Shown piece after piece: positions 39,371 to 48,553 of a stretch of 64,000 nt of DNA. Source of the DNA: Listeria grandensis FSL F6-0971 (GTDB taxonomy: Bacteria; Bacillota; Bacilli; Lactobacillales; Listeriaceae); contig NZ_AODD01000001.1 of assembly GCF_000525835.1 (NCBI RefSeq), positions 1-64,000 on the forward strand. The letters run 5' to 3'. The stretch's first letter is position 1, and each line of letters begins with the position of its first letter. The position numbers and the translations under genes are program-made. A model generated the notes under the pieces. It did not search any database. It was not told the DNA's origin and was given only the letters and a program-made list of their open reading frames with translations.

Positions 39371-40021
39371 ATGCAAAGCGATTGGCAGGAACTTTTGAAA
39401 GAAGAGCAAGAGAAGGCATATTTCAAGGAGTTGCAACGCTTTATTGAGGGGGAATACGCGACGACGACGATTTATCCGCCGCGTGAATCAATTTATAAGG
39501 CATTGGATCTGACGAGTTATGCGGATACGTCGGTTGTTATTTTAGGACAAGATCCGTATCATGGCCCGAATCAAGCGCATGGCCTTAGTTTTTCGGTGGC
39601 ATCGAGTGAGGCGAAGTTTCCACCGTCTGTTCGCAATATGTTTAAGGAACTCGAAGCAGATTTGGGTGTGACGCGGACCGATATTAATTTGACGGACTGG
39701 GCGAAACAAGGGGTTCTGATGCTGAATACGGTATTAACGGCACAGGCAGGAAAAGCGGCATCTCACCGCAAAAAAGGCTGGGAACTGTTTACAGATGCGA
39801 TTATTCGTTTGCTGAATGAGAAAGAGGAGCAGGTCATTTTTGTACTTTGGGGTGGGGACGCAAAGAAAAAACAAGCTTTGATTACGAATCCGCAACATCA
39901 AGTGATTACAGCTGTGCATCCGAGTCCGTTATCGGCCTACAATGGCTTCTTTGGTAGTAAGCCGTATAGTCAAATCAATGAATATCTCGAGGTAGCTGAA
40001 AAAACGCCAATTGTCTGGTAA
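39371..40021 (+). CDS. ung: Uracil-DNA glycosylase
   Basis: 216-residue family 1 UDG that removes uracil from DNA. Water-activating GQDPYHG (motif A) and DNA-intercalating HPSPLSAYNGFFG (motif B) are intact; VLMLNTVLT binds uracil and SH...KGWELFT follows in order. Start ATG 39371, 7 nt after GAGGAG. Appears monocistronic with a TATACT box near 39298. Confidence 0.95.
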   Translation: MQSDWQELLKEEQEKAYFKELQRFIEGEYATTTIYPPRESIYKALDLTSYADTSVVILGQDPYHGPNQAHGLSFSVASSEAKFPPSVRNMFKELEADLGVTRTDINLTDWAKQGVLMLNTVLTAQAGKAASHRKKGWELFTDAIIRLLNEKEEQVIFVLWGGDAKKKQALITNPQHQVITAVHPSPLSAYNGFFGSKPYSQINEYLEVAEKTPIVW

Positions 40022-40142
40022 AATCATTTTTTTTACAAATTGTCATTTTATTCATACTTATTGTGAGATTATTTTTACGATTTGTGGTATGATTTACATG
40101 GTTAGAAGGAAGCAACGAAATCCCATGAAGGAGTTGATTAAA

Positions 40143-40649
40143 ATGGCTTTATCAGCTGCACGGTTTGAAGAACATGAAGGATTTACTGCTGTTGCTTTTG
40201 TTTGGCAAGGCACTTTTGAGGAAGCGTTTCACGGAGAAGTCCATAAAACAATCAAGAAAATGCAGACTTGGGCGAAGGAACAGGAAAGCTTGAAGCAAGA
40301 CAACGCATTGCTCGGTTTATCTGTGCATAATTTAGAGGATGGCTTTTCGTATTATTCTGCGGTGAAAGCGAACTGGAAACCTGAGAACGTCCCAGCAGAT
40401 ATGGAGTGGATTGAAGTTCCTGCTCATACGTATTTTGTGTGCGATCATATTGCCGGTACGGACATCAATGAGACTTATAAAGAAGTCGCCGAGCGTATTA
40501 AAGCACGCGACTATCGACCATATATTACGGTAGAGTATCCTGTTTTCGATGAATTACCTTTCAAAATTGAGGTATACGATAAAATTGACGCACCACGAAC
40601 GGAACAAGGATTCCATATTATGATTCCTGTAGTAAAACATTTAGAATGA
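40143..40649 (+). CDS. GyrI-like/AraC effector-binding domain protein
   Basis: 168 residues, no DNA-binding domain. The alternation of strands and helices (FTAVAFVWQGTFEEAFHGEV, LLGLSVHN, MEWIEVPAHTYFVCDHIAG, TVEYPVFDELPFKIEVYDKI) fits the SHS2-duplication fold of stand-alone GyrI-like small-molecule binding proteins (SOUL/BmrR effector family). Start ATG 40143, 9 nt after GGAG; an earlier start at 40011 has no support. Role unknown; such proteins may bind or hydrolyse drugs. Confidence 0.65.
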   Translation: MALSAARFEEHEGFTAVAFVWQGTFEEAFHGEVHKTIKKMQTWAKEQESLKQDNALLGLSVHNLEDGFSYYSAVKANWKPENVPADMEWIEVPAHTYFVCDHIAGTDINETYKEVAERIKARDYRPYITVEYPVFDELPFKIEVYDKIDAPRTEQGFHIMIPVVKHLE

Positions 40650-40654
40650 CCATA

Positions 40655-40703
40655 GAAACCAAGTAAGCAGCTTGTGAACGAAGTTGTTTATTTGGTTTTT
40701 TGT
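40655..40703 (+). terminator. Terminator after the GyrI-like gene
   Basis: AACCAAgTAAgCAgCTT pairs with AAGttGtTTAtTTGGTT, loop GTGAACG, followed by TTTT. Several G-T pairs. Confidence 0.75.
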
Positions 40704-40829
40704 GAGAAACACCTTGTTGTTGCAAAAAATGATCTATATGGAACTTTTTGTGATGTATTGAGCATTTTGTGTTATGGCAAGTTAGAAGATAGATGAGATA
40801 GACAAACTAGGACGAAAGAGGGGATTTTT

Positions 40830-41642
40830 GTGGGCGCATATTATACTCCACAAGAAACGGTAGATGAGACAATTAAGAAGGGGATAGCAAAGGCAGAGTC
40901 TTCCACATTAACGCTTGTGATTTTAGGATTTCTAGGTGGGGCTTTTATTTCCTTGGGGTATTTGCTCTATATTCGCGCTGTTGGAACGATGCCGCATGAG
41001 TGGGGAAGTTTTGCGACATTTATCGGAGCTAGCTTGTTTCCTGTTGGGCTTGTTTGTATTTTACTTGGTGGCGGTGAGCTGATTACAGGGAACATGATGG
41101 TCGTTGCATTGGCATGGTTTAATCGGAAAATTTCAGTTGCGCAACTGATCCGAAACTGGGCTATTGTCACGATTATGAATTTTGTGGGAGCGATCGCGAT
41201 TGCCTTTTTCTTCGGGCATTTTGTAGGCTTGACGGAAGGCGATTTTTTGGCGAAAACGATTGCCACGGCCGGTGCTAAAATAAAAGATCCATTCTGGGTT
41301 GCTTTTGTCTCGGGAATTGGCTGTAACTGGTTTGTTAGCATTGCGGTTTGGCTATGTTACGCAGCAAAAGATTTCACTGGAAAAATTCTCGGGATTTGGT
41401 TTCCGGTTATGGCGTTTGTTGCGATCGGTTTCCAGCACGTTGTTGCCAATATGTTTATCATTCCAGCAGCTATTTTTGCGGGAAGTTACTCATGGGCAGA
41501 CTTTATCGCCAACGTGATTCCAGTGTATTTAGGAAACGTCGTTGGGGGCGCAGTATTTGTTTCTCTCTTTTATTACTTAGCTTATAAGAAAAAAGCGCCG
41601 AAAGAAAAGGAATACGAGGCGAAATTATCAGTGGAAGAATGA
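40830..41642 (+). CDS. Formate/nitrite transporter family channel
   Basis: 270-residue FNT channel with six helices. GGAFISLGYLLYI in helix 1, LGGGELITGNMMV (the omega-loop region of helix 2), GIGCNWFVSIAVWLCYAA in helix 4 and GFQHVVANMFIIPAA with the conserved central His are family marks. Transports formate or nitrite, depending on pH and paralogue. Start GTG 40830, 6 nt after GAGGGG. The ABC-F gene follows but has its own promoter immediately after this stop codon. Confidence 0.9.
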   Translation: MGAYYTPQETVDETIKKGIAKAESSTLTLVILGFLGGAFISLGYLLYIRAVGTMPHEWGSFATFIGASLFPVGLVCILLGGGELITGNMMVVALAWFNRKISVAQLIRNWAIVTIMNFVGAIAIAFFFGHFVGLTEGDFLAKTIATAGAKIKDPFWVAFVSGIGCNWFVSIAVWLCYAAKDFTGKILGIWFPVMAFVAIGFQHVVANMFIIPAAIFAGSYSWADFIANVIPVYLGNVVGGAVFVSLFYYLAYKKKAPKEKEYEAKLSVEE

Positions 41643-41645
41643 GGG

Positions 41646-41674
41646 TTGACCTTTTTTAAGAAATGCGTTATGAT
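41646..41674 (+). promoter_or_regulatory. Promoter of the ABC-F leader
   Basis: TTGACC (41646-41651), 17-nt spacer, TATGAT (41669-41674). Predicts a leader of about 235 nt before the ABC-F start codon. Confidence 0.75.
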
Positions 41675-41680
41675 GGAGCC

Positions 41681-41916
41681 AACAAATGCAAAGGGGTGTC
41701 TTTTGAGCCGATGAAAATGTAATCCTATTTTTTAAGAGAATTCGATATGGACGTTAGATAAAGCGGACGGATGTCTGGTTTTTTGACGAACGAAATTTTC
41801 TAGAATGGGATTGCTGTGTTCAAAATGACGCAGAGCGAATAAAAACAGGCTTGTTTGTTGATGCTTACAATTCTGGTTTTGACTTCCTATTTCTAGAATG
41901 AATAGGAGGTTTTTTT
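41681..41916 (+). promoter_or_regulatory. Attenuator leader of the ABC-F gene with tiny uORFs
   Basis: Intrinsic terminator directly before the gene: CTTCCTATT (41883-41891), 9-nt loop, AATAGGAGG (41901-41909), T7. Its 3' arm contains the ribosome binding site AGGAGG of the gene, so folding blocks both transcription and translation. Upstream, TTCTAGAATGGGA (41798-41810) can pair with TCCTATTTCTAGAA (41886-41899), an antiterminator. After GGGG at 41693 stand two tiny frames, TTG-AGC-CGA-TGA (41703-41714) and ATG-AAA-ATG-TAA (41711-41722), overlapping by ATGA. This is the arrangement of antibiotic-inducible ABC-F leaders, where ribosome stalling on a short uORF prevents termination. Mechanism inferred. 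Confidence 0.75.
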
Positions 41917-43481
41917 ATGTTTGCCATAGAAATTAATGATATAAAAAAAGAGATAGCGGATCGCGTTTTATTTGAAATTCCACATGTGACGGTGAATCGT
42001 GGAGAGCGGATTGGAATTGTTGGGCGCAACGGATTAGGTAAGACGACGTTGCTCGAGATCATGGCTGGAGTTACGACACCAGACCAAGGATTTGTTACGC
42101 GAAATGGTACAGCGGGTTACTTGCCACAAATTTTGCCAGAGGATGCGAAACTTTCTGGTGGTGAAAAAACAAGGAAGGCGGTGCAACGTATTTTAGCGGA
42201 GCAACCGAACTTACTTTTTGCGGATGAACCAACGTCTAATTTGGATGTGGATAGCGTCAAACATTTGGAACGTCAGTGGAAGCGATATGCCGGGACGCTG
42301 TTCGTCATCTCTCATGATCGGATGTTTTTGGATGCGATATGTACGACGATTTGGGAATTGGATCAGGCTCAAATTACGGCATATCCGGGGAATTACAGTG
42401 CTTACGAGACCCAAAAAGTGCATGAACGAGAAAGCGCTGAAGCTGGATATGAATGCTATCAAACGAAGAAACGACAACTAGAGGATGCGAAAAGCCATCA
42501 TGAGAAAACGGCACATGGCTTAGAACGCCTAATAAGCGATTTACCGCGAAGGAAATACGAAGCGCGAAACCAGGAAAAGGTGTTCAGGAGAAGAAGCAAC
42601 ACAAGGCGGTGAAAGCGATTGAGCAACGGATCGATCGCTTGGATAAGGTCGACAAGCCATATCAGCAAAAGGCGATCAAGATTACACTGCCAGAGTCAAG
42701 TCAAATGAAGCAAGGCAACACGGTGATTCGTGCTAATAAATTAAGCGCACAAGTCGGAAAAAGAACGCTGTTTTCTGATGTGACATTTAGCTTGAAGAGC
42801 GGTGGGAAAATAGCATTGATTGGCAAAAATGCGAGCGGGAAAACCACCTTTTTACGACAAATTATGCATGCGAATGAGGCAATCACACGCGGAGATAAGG
42901 TTAAAATTGGTTATTTTGATCAGCAGTTAAAGCAGGTCGATTTGACAAAAACATTATGGGAGAACATCAAAGAGGTGAGCATTCATGATGATCAAATGAA
43001 CCGTGATTGTCTCGGCAGTTTGCAGTTTGTTCCAGATGATTTACCGAAAAGTACGACGGTTTTGTCTGGTGGGGAACGCGTGAAGTTGGCATTAGCGATG
43101 ATTTTGCTTAGTGATGCGAACGTTTTGATTTTAGATGAGCCGACGAATTATCTGGATATTAACGCGATGAAGGCACTGGAGGAGCTGATTGCTGGTTATT
43201 CAGGAACGGTTTTATTTGTATCGCATGATCGGACATTTGTAAGGCGGGTTGCGACGCATATTTTAGCATTGGAAAACGAGGAGATCACACTTTTTGAGGG
43301 AAGTTATGCGGATTGGGAAAATAGCAAGAAGGCCTCGATTTCAAGAGGAGAAGAGGACAATCTGCTGATCGAGATGGAAATGTCGGCTATTGCCGCGAAA
43401 TTAATGGAACCACGACTAACGGCTTCTGAAAAAGCTGAGCTTGAACAACGCTATCAAGAAATTGTTGCCAAACGCAAGTAA
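41917..43481 (+). CDS. ARE-type ABC-F ribosome protection protein (Vga/VmlR-like), one frameshift
   Basis: About 521 residues; two ABC domains and no membrane segment. Walker A GRNGLGKTT and GKNASGKTT, signatures LSGGEKTR and LSGGERVK, Walker B LLFADEPTSNLD and VLILDEPTNYLDI. The first ABC domain is short between Walker A and signature, as in Vga, Lsa and VmlR proteins that dislodge lincosamides, streptogramin A or pleuromutilins. At about 42566-42569 one A is missing in GCGCGAAACCAGG; restoring it gives RKPGKGVQEKKQHKAVKAIEQ, joining the linker. Start ATG 41917 with AGGAGG 8 nt upstream. An attenuator precedes it. From memory, L. monocytogenes has such a regulated gene near an FNT gene as well. 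Confidence 0.85.
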
Positions 43482-43561
43482 AGGGATTGCAGAATGGGAT
43501 GATTTCCATGTACAATAGAAGCGTAGAGCGTGAAAAAGGCTTTAGGAGAGAGGTAGAAAAT

Positions 43562-44776
43562 ATGGGGCAGCAAAATGTCCAAGATCGTTTAGAGATGAAA
43601 AAATTAGAAATGGAGCACTTGTCGCAGTTTAATGAGTTGTTGCGTTACGTGTTTCAAGTGACAAACCAGGAGTTGCATGAAGTCGGCTGGGCGGAAGATG
43701 AGATCGAACAAGCAAAGCGTCCAGTTTTGCGGAAAGCAGATGTTATCGGTTGGTTCGATGGAGATAAGCTGATTTCACAAATGGCTGTGTATCCGATGAA
43801 TGTCAACATCTTTGGCGAGATCTATAAAATGGGTGGCGTGACTGGCGTTGGGACGTATCCTGAGTATGCGAACTTTGGCCTCATGCATCGACTCATGCGA
43901 CAAAGTTTGAAGGAAATGCGCGACCGGGAGCAGACGATTTCTTATTTATATCCCTATTCGGTCCCTTATTATCGCCGCAAAGGCTGGGAGATTATATCGG
44001 ACGTGATGACGTTTTCGATTAAAGATACGCAATTACCAGAGAACGTCCCAGTTCGCGGAATGGTGGAGCGCCTCGATATCGAGCATGAAGATGTGCTGAA
44101 AACCTACGATCGCTTTGCGAAAAATCAACATGTAGCGATGATTCGGGATTCGCTTGCCTGGGAAGAATACTGGCGCTGGGAACGAGAAGAAATGATTGCA
44201 GCGGTTTATTATGACGAGGCGAACGAGCCACAAGGTTTCATGTACTATTGGATTGCGGACGATATTTTTCATATGAAAGAAATGGTTTATTTAACGCAGG
44301 AAGCAAGGCATGGGTTGTGGAACTTCATCAGCGCACATTTTTCAATGGTTACGCATGTTAAAGGTAAAATGTATACCAATGAACCGATCGCATTTTTAAT
44401 GGAAGATAGCGATATTACAGAGACGATTCATCCATATTATATGGCGCGGATCGTTGATGTAGAGGGCTTTTTTAAGAAATATCCGTTTGCTGAGAAAAAA
44501 TGTGATTTTCATTTTGTGGTGACGGATGCGTTGCTAGAATGGAATCAGGGCGTCTTTGCCTTTCGCTGGAACGAGGGTGGCGAGCTAGAACTATCGAAAG
44601 AGGCGCAAGGTGAGGCCGTTGCGATTGATATCCAGACGTTGACAACGATGTTTTTCGGCTACAAACGGCCGAAATACTTGCTTAAAAACGGGCGATTGTC
44701 GGCGAGTAATAGCGTCATAAAGCAACTGGAAAAAATGATTCCGAATGAGACACCCTATTTTTCGGATTACTTCTAA
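43562..44776 (+). CDS. Eis-like GNAT N-acetyltransferase
   Basis: 404 residues: N-terminal GNAT domain (MGGVTGVGTYPEYANFGLMHRLMRQSLKEM, acetyl-CoA loop V-G-T-x-P-E-Y-x-x-x-G/L core VGTYPEYANFGLMHRLM), a second GNAT-like domain and a C-terminal SCP2-like domain (FAFRWNEGGELEL, LTTMFFGYKRP). This three-part build is that of Eis proteins that acetylate aminoglycosides or protein lysines. The C-terminal residue ends in a phenylalanine (YFSDYF), as in Eis, where the terminal carboxylate takes part in catalysis. Start ATG 43562, 8 nt after AGAGG; the frame extends to 43487 without a site. Actual substrate unknown. Confidence 0.8.
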   Translation: MGQQNVQDRLEMKKLEMEHLSQFNELLRYVFQVTNQELHEVGWAEDEIEQAKRPVLRKADVIGWFDGDKLISQMAVYPMNVNIFGEIYKMGGVTGVGTYPEYANFGLMHRLMRQSLKEMRDREQTISYLYPYSVPYYRRKGWEIISDVMTFSIKDTQLPENVPVRGMVERLDIEHEDVLKTYDRFAKNQHVAMIRDSLAWEEYWRWEREEMIAAVYYDEANEPQGFMYYWIADDIFHMKEMVYLTQEARHGLWNFISAHFSMVTHVKGKMYTNEPIAFLMEDSDITETIHPYYMARIVDVEGFFKKYPFAEKKCDFHFVVTDALLEWNQGVFAFRWNEGGELELSKEAQGEAVAIDIQTLTTMFFGYKRPKYLLKNGRLSASNSVIKQLEKMIPNETPYFSDYF

Positions 44777-44793
44777 GCGAGGTTGAGCGAATA

Positions 44794-44936
44794 ATGAAGG
44801 AAACAGTAGAAAAACCAGTTTTTGAGTCCCTGGAAGCATTTCGTGAACAGTTGGAATCCGTTTACCAAAGTTACTGAACCTGGAGCAAATGACAACACTC
44901 GAGGAGTTGGCAGATAGGTTGTTTAAAATAAGTTAA
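44794..44936 (+). CDS. Possible 47-residue protein, needs one base correction
   Basis: ATG 44794 (GAGG 11 nt upstream) begins MKETVEKPVFESLEAF, helical, charged, and ends at TGA after 27 codons. A missing base at about 44872 (TTACTGAAC) would continue it as NLEQMTTLEELADRLFKIS, stopping exactly before a terminator. The two halves form one amphipathic helical protein. Seen in sequence only with the correction; otherwise it is a 27-residue peptide. Function unknown. Confidence 0.35.
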
Positions 44937-44939
44937 GAC

Positions 44940-44975
44940 ATGAGATACCTGCAATTTTGTGGGTATTTTTATTTT
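44940..44975 (+). terminator. Terminator after the Eis-like gene and small ORF
   Basis: ATACCTGCA, loop ATTTT, TGTGGGTAT (one G-T), then TTTTATTTTTT. Confidence 0.65.
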
Positions 44976-45120
44976 TTCGAGAAAAGATACTGGTATTTTT
45001 ACAGATTTTAAGTATAATAAAAAGAACACAAAAAAATAACTTGAAAAACTATTCACGAAATATTCGCATAGTATGAATTACGAAACAGCGCGCAATTTTT
45101 TATGAAAAGAGGAATGATGC

Positions 45121-45822
45121 ATGACAGAGCCACTTGTGAAATGGTCTTATAAAGGGGACAAGGGACCACATTATTGGGGACATATTTGTGAGGAATATGA
45201 GATCGCAAATACAGGGAAGAACCAGTCACCGGTTGATATCCACATGGAGAAAGTGATGGAAGTACACGAGGCTTTGCCACTAGAACTGAATTATAAACAG
45301 ACAAAATATACAGTACGGCGCGTGGAGAATTCGGTACATCTTTTTCCACAGAATAAAGAGCAAGGTTTGATTTTTAATGGAAAGCACTATAATTTGATCG
45401 CTTTTCATGGGCATATCCCAAGTGAGCATACATTAAACGAGCAGTACTTTGCGATCGAGTGGCACTTGGTTCATATGAATGAAGAGGGCGAACGCCTTGT
45501 ATTAGCAGTTTGGATGGATCAGGAGTTATCGGGTAGCGATTTTGGTGAGCTAGCGACGATTTTTCCGCAAGTATTTGAGGATTTTGGCATCGAAATGGAA
45601 ATTTCATTGGATGTTTCAGGATTTTTACCTGAGAAACGGGCATATTTTAAATATCAAGGATCATTAACGACGCCGCCGACATTTGAAGGGGTGACTTGGA
45701 TTGTCTTGAGAGAGGCCACGAGCATAGCACACGAAGATTTTACAGCATTCCAGGATATTATCCAGGACACCAATCGGCCGCTTCAAGAGCTTGGTGATAG
45801 GTCCATTCATCACAGCGCGTGA
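45121..45822 (+). CDS. Alpha-type carbonic anhydrase, no signal peptide
   Basis: 233 residues; interconverts CO2 and bicarbonate. Alpha-class pattern: WSYKG...GPHYWGHICEEY, NQSPVDI, zinc histidines in IAFHGHIPSEH and IEWHLVH, and SLTTPPTFEGVTWIVL (the TTPP-x-x-x-V-x-W block). Alpha carbonic anhydrases are usually exported, but there is no signal peptide, so this one should be cytoplasmic. Start ATG 45121, 7 nt after GAGGA. Catalytic residues present include E in the SEH region. Single gene with its own terminator. Confidence 0.88.
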   Translation: MTEPLVKWSYKGDKGPHYWGHICEEYEIANTGKNQSPVDIHMEKVMEVHEALPLELNYKQTKYTVRRVENSVHLFPQNKEQGLIFNGKHYNLIAFHGHIPSEHTLNEQYFAIEWHLVHMNEEGERLVLAVWMDQELSGSDFGELATIFPQVFEDFGIEMEISLDVSGFLPEKRAYFKYQGSLTTPPTFEGVTWIVLREATSIAHEDFTAFQDIIQDTNRPLQELGDRSIHHSA

Positions 45823-45858
45823 CGACAGAAGTTGTAAAAGTCGTTATTTACACTCAAT

Positions 45859-45893
45859 ATGGGGCTTTGATTCATTTCAAAGCCCTGATTTTT
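45859..45893 (+). terminator. Terminator of carbonic anhydrase
   Basis: GGGCTTTGA, short loop, TTCAAAGCCC, then TGATTTTTT. Confidence 0.85.
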
Positions 45894-45915
45894 TAGGGTA
45901 GGAAGGAGAATTCGA

Positions 45916-46458
45916 ATGTACCAGCGAGCCAGTGATTTTGCAGAAGAGGCGCACCAGACGCAGCGTCGCAAAATAACAGGAGAGCCGTATTTTTCGCATC
46001 CGCGGAATGTGGCTAATTTGTTGCGGGGTGCGGGATTTCGAGAGGAAGTTGTAGCCGCTGGATTTTTGCATGATGTCGTGGAGGATACGCCAGTGACGTT
46101 GGATGAAGTTCGAGCGTTATTTGGTGAGGATGTGGCAGACTTGGTTGCATCGCATACGGAGGATAAAACATTATCGTGGGAAGATCGGAAAAGTCATACA
46201 ATCGAGTTTTTACGCACGGCTTCTTTGGAGCAAAAAGCAATTATTGTGGCTGATAAATTGGATAATTTGCAGTCAATCAAGTATGCATGGAGCTCGGAAG
46301 GAGACAAGGTCTGGAGCTATTTTAATCGTGGGTATAAACAGCAAAAATGGTATAATGAGAGCATCGTTGCCAATATGTATGAGGGGCTTGAGGATTCGGA
46401 AATTCCGGCTTATTTTGAACAGTATGAGCGGTTGTGCCGTTGGATTTTTAGAAAATAA
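45916..46458 (+). CDS. HD-domain hydrolase of the SpoT/Mesh1 type
   Basis: 180 residues. The order YFSHPRNVANLL, AAGFLHDVVEDTPVT and VADKLDNLQS is the HD motif series (H...HD...D) of (p)ppGpp hydrolases and related phosphohydrolases, with H in SHP, HD in LHDVVED and D in ADKLDN. There is no synthetase or TGS domain, so it could be a stand-alone alarmone hydrolase or another nucleotidase. Start ATG 45916, 7 nt after GGAAGGAG. Between carbonic anhydrase and fructokinase. Confidence 0.8.
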   Translation: MYQRASDFAEEAHQTQRRKITGEPYFSHPRNVANLLRGAGFREEVVAAGFLHDVVEDTPVTLDEVRALFGEDVADLVASHTEDKTLSWEDRKSHTIEFLRTASLEQKAIIVADKLDNLQSIKYAWSSEGDKVWSYFNRGYKQQKWYNESIVANMYEGLEDSEIPAYFEQYERLCRWIFRK

Positions 46459-46596
46459 GAGGCATCTTTGTACTGAATAATCTGATAAAATAGGTATATA
46501 TAATCTAAAAGAATAATTGTTAGAAAATAAGCTTCTCAATAGTGTTTATATGATGTAGAATGAAAACGAATACATAAACGATGAGGAGTGGATAAA

Positions 46597-47495
46597 ATGG
46601 TTTTTGGTGCGATTGAGGCTGGTGGTACGAAATTTGTAGTGGCGGTTGGGGATGCGTCAGGTAAGGTCTTGAAGCGGGAAACGTATCCGACGACGGAGCC
46701 AGCAGAGACGATGAAATACGTGGAGCACTTTTTTTAAACAGTATGAGGGAGCGCTTGAAGCCATTGGTGTTGGATCATTTGGGCCGATCGATGTGCGGAA
46801 ATCGAGTCCTACGTATGGTTATATTACATCGACGCCGAAATTAGCTTGGCGCAATTATGATATTGTTGGAGCGCTTAAAAAAAAGTTTCTCGGTGCCTGT
46901 TGGATTTACGACAGATGTGAATGCAGCGGCGCTTGGTGAAGTGACACTTGGTGCAGCAGAGGGGCTCTCGAGTTGCATGTATATTACGATTGGGACTGGG
47001 ATTGGTGCAGGCGCCGTTGTGAATGGCAAAATGTTAGAAGGGTATTCTCATCCAGAAATGGGGCATATCATGGTACGCCGTCACAAACATGATCGCTATC
47101 AAGGAAATTGCCCGTATCACAGTGACTGCTTAGAGGGGTTAGCAGCAGGTGGTGCGATTGAAAAACGCTGGGGTAAAAAAGGTGTAGAACTTGCGGAAAA
47201 TGAGGAAGTCTGGAATCTTGAGGCGCATTACATCGCGCAAGCCTTGATGAATTACAGCTTGATTTTGTCGCCAGAGCGCATTGTCATTGGCGGAGGTGTC
47301 ATGAAACAGCGCCAAGTTTTCCCACTCGTCCGCCAAAAACTAAAAGCCTTGATCGCGGGTTACATTCAATTACCGGATTTAGAAAGCTACATTGTGCCGC
47401 CGAAATTGGAAGATGGCGCAGGGATTACAGGCTGTATTTTACTAGCAGCACAGACAAAAGACGAGAACAAACGAAGTGATACGACAACCATTTGA
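46597..47495 (+). CDS. ROK family fructokinase, two frameshifts
   Basis: About 298 residues; phosphorylates fructose (or a related hexose) with ATP. Phosphate motif AIEAGGTKFVVAVG, GVGSFGPIDV, catalytic Asp in FTTDVNAAALGE, ITIGTGIGAGAVVNG, and the zinc site HPEMGHIMVRRH...CPYHSDCLEGLAAG (H/C/C/C type). Start ATG 46597, 8 nt after GAGGAG. One extra T in the run at about 46731-46737 (should be VEHFFKQYEG) and one extra A in the A8 run at about 46877-46884 (should be ALKKSFSVPVGF). Both look like run errors. Followed by the FabK gene. Confidence 0.87.
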
Positions 47496-47570
47496 AGGCA
47501 AGTGGTTGTTTTCCGATTGATATTGTGAGAAAATATACATGAAATACGGAAGGTATCGGAGGAAAAAAAT

Positions 47571-48500
47571 ATGTCAATAACAGAATTGCTACACATTGAG
47601 TACCCTATCATGCAAGGCGCGATGGCTCAAATCGCAAAAGCTCCTCTTGTTGCAGCTGTGTCAAATGCTGGCGGGCTTGGAATCATCGCTTCAGGAGGTA
47701 TGAGTGGGGAAGAATTACGCGCAGAGATTCAAAAAACGAAAGCGTTGACAGACAAACCGTTTGGTGTGAACTTAATGCTGATGATGACGAATATGGAAGA
47801 ATTGACGGAAGTGATCATCGAAGAAGGCGTTCAAGTGGTGACAACTGGGGCTGGGACACCAAAAACCTACATGCCAATTTGGAAAGAAGCTGGGATTATC
47901 GTGATCCCTGTTGTGCCATCTGTGATGATTGCGCGCAAAATGGAGCAGCTTGGTGCTGATGCCGTCGTGGCAGAAGGGACGGAGGCTGGCGGTCATGTCG
48001 GGGAAACGACGACGATGGCACTTTTACCGCAAGTGGTGGATGCTGTGTCGATACCGGTGATTGCAGCCGGCGGTATTGGTGACGGACGCGGGATTGCAGC
48101 TGCTTTTGCACTCGGATCTCAAGGTGTTCAGATTGGGACGCGTTTCCTAGCCACCGACGAATGCCCCGTTCATGAGAATTTCAAGCTTGCTTGTTTGAAG
48201 GCAAAAGATCGTGATACGGTTGTGACTGGGCGTCGCAATGGGGCGCCTGTTCGCAGCATTAAAAACAAGATGATTAAAGAATATCAACGTTTGGAAGATG
48301 AGAATGTAGATCGTGATGTATTGGAAGAATTGACGCTCGGTTCATTGCGCAAGGCGGTTCAAGAAGGCGATACGGAAAATGGTTCTGTGATGGCTGGCCA
48401 AATTACAGGTATGATCACGGAGATTAAACCTGTCGCGGAGTTGATACAAGAAATGATGGCGCAAGCAAGCCAGACTGCGAATAAACTCGTTATCAAATAA
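47571..48500 (+). CDS. fabK: FabK-like enoyl-ACP reductase II / nitronate monooxygenase family
   Basis: 309-residue FMN TIM-barrel enzyme. YPIMQGAMAQIAKAPLVAAVS, SNAGGLGIIASGG, KPFGVNLMLM, VVTTGAGTP, IPVVPSVMIARKME and the AEGTEAGGHVGE signature with catalytic His, then IPVIAAGGIGDGRG and QIGTRFLAT, follow the streptococcal FabK order almost block by block; nitronate monooxygenases have a different phosphate site. Reduces trans-2-enoyl-ACP with NAD(P)H in fatty acid synthesis. Start ATG 47571 after ATCGGAGG. Listeria also has FabI, so this one may be auxiliary. Confidence 0.78.
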   Translation: MSITELLHIEYPIMQGAMAQIAKAPLVAAVSNAGGLGIIASGGMSGEELRAEIQKTKALTDKPFGVNLMLMMTNMEELTEVIIEEGVQVVTTGAGTPKTYMPIWKEAGIIVIPVVPSVMIARKMEQLGADAVVAEGTEAGGHVGETTTMALLPQVVDAVSIPVIAAGGIGDGRGIAAAFALGSQGVQIGTRFLATDECPVHENFKLACLKAKDRDTVVTGRRNGAPVRSIKNKMIKEYQRLEDENVDRDVLEELTLGSLRKAVQEGDTENGSVMAGQITGMITEIKPVAELIQEMMAQASQTANKLVIK

Positions 48501-48553
48501 AAAAATACGATTGGCTACCAAAATCATGTTTTGGTCGGCCAATCGTATTTTTT
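48499..48553. terminator. Bidirectional terminator between fabK and argH
   Basis: AAAAAATACGATTGGC (48499-48514) pairs with GCCAATCGTATTTTTT (48538-48553), with an inner stem CCAAAA/TTTTGG. Confidence 0.9.

Larger units (their letters stand above)
44777..45120. other. Intergenic region holding a possible small gene and a terminator
   Basis: 344 bp between the Eis-like gene and carbonic anhydrase. It contains the candidate small gene at 44794-44936, a terminator at 44940-44975, and then an AT-rich stretch with the promoter of carbonic anhydrase, in which TATAAT occurs at about 45013. Confidence 0.5.
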
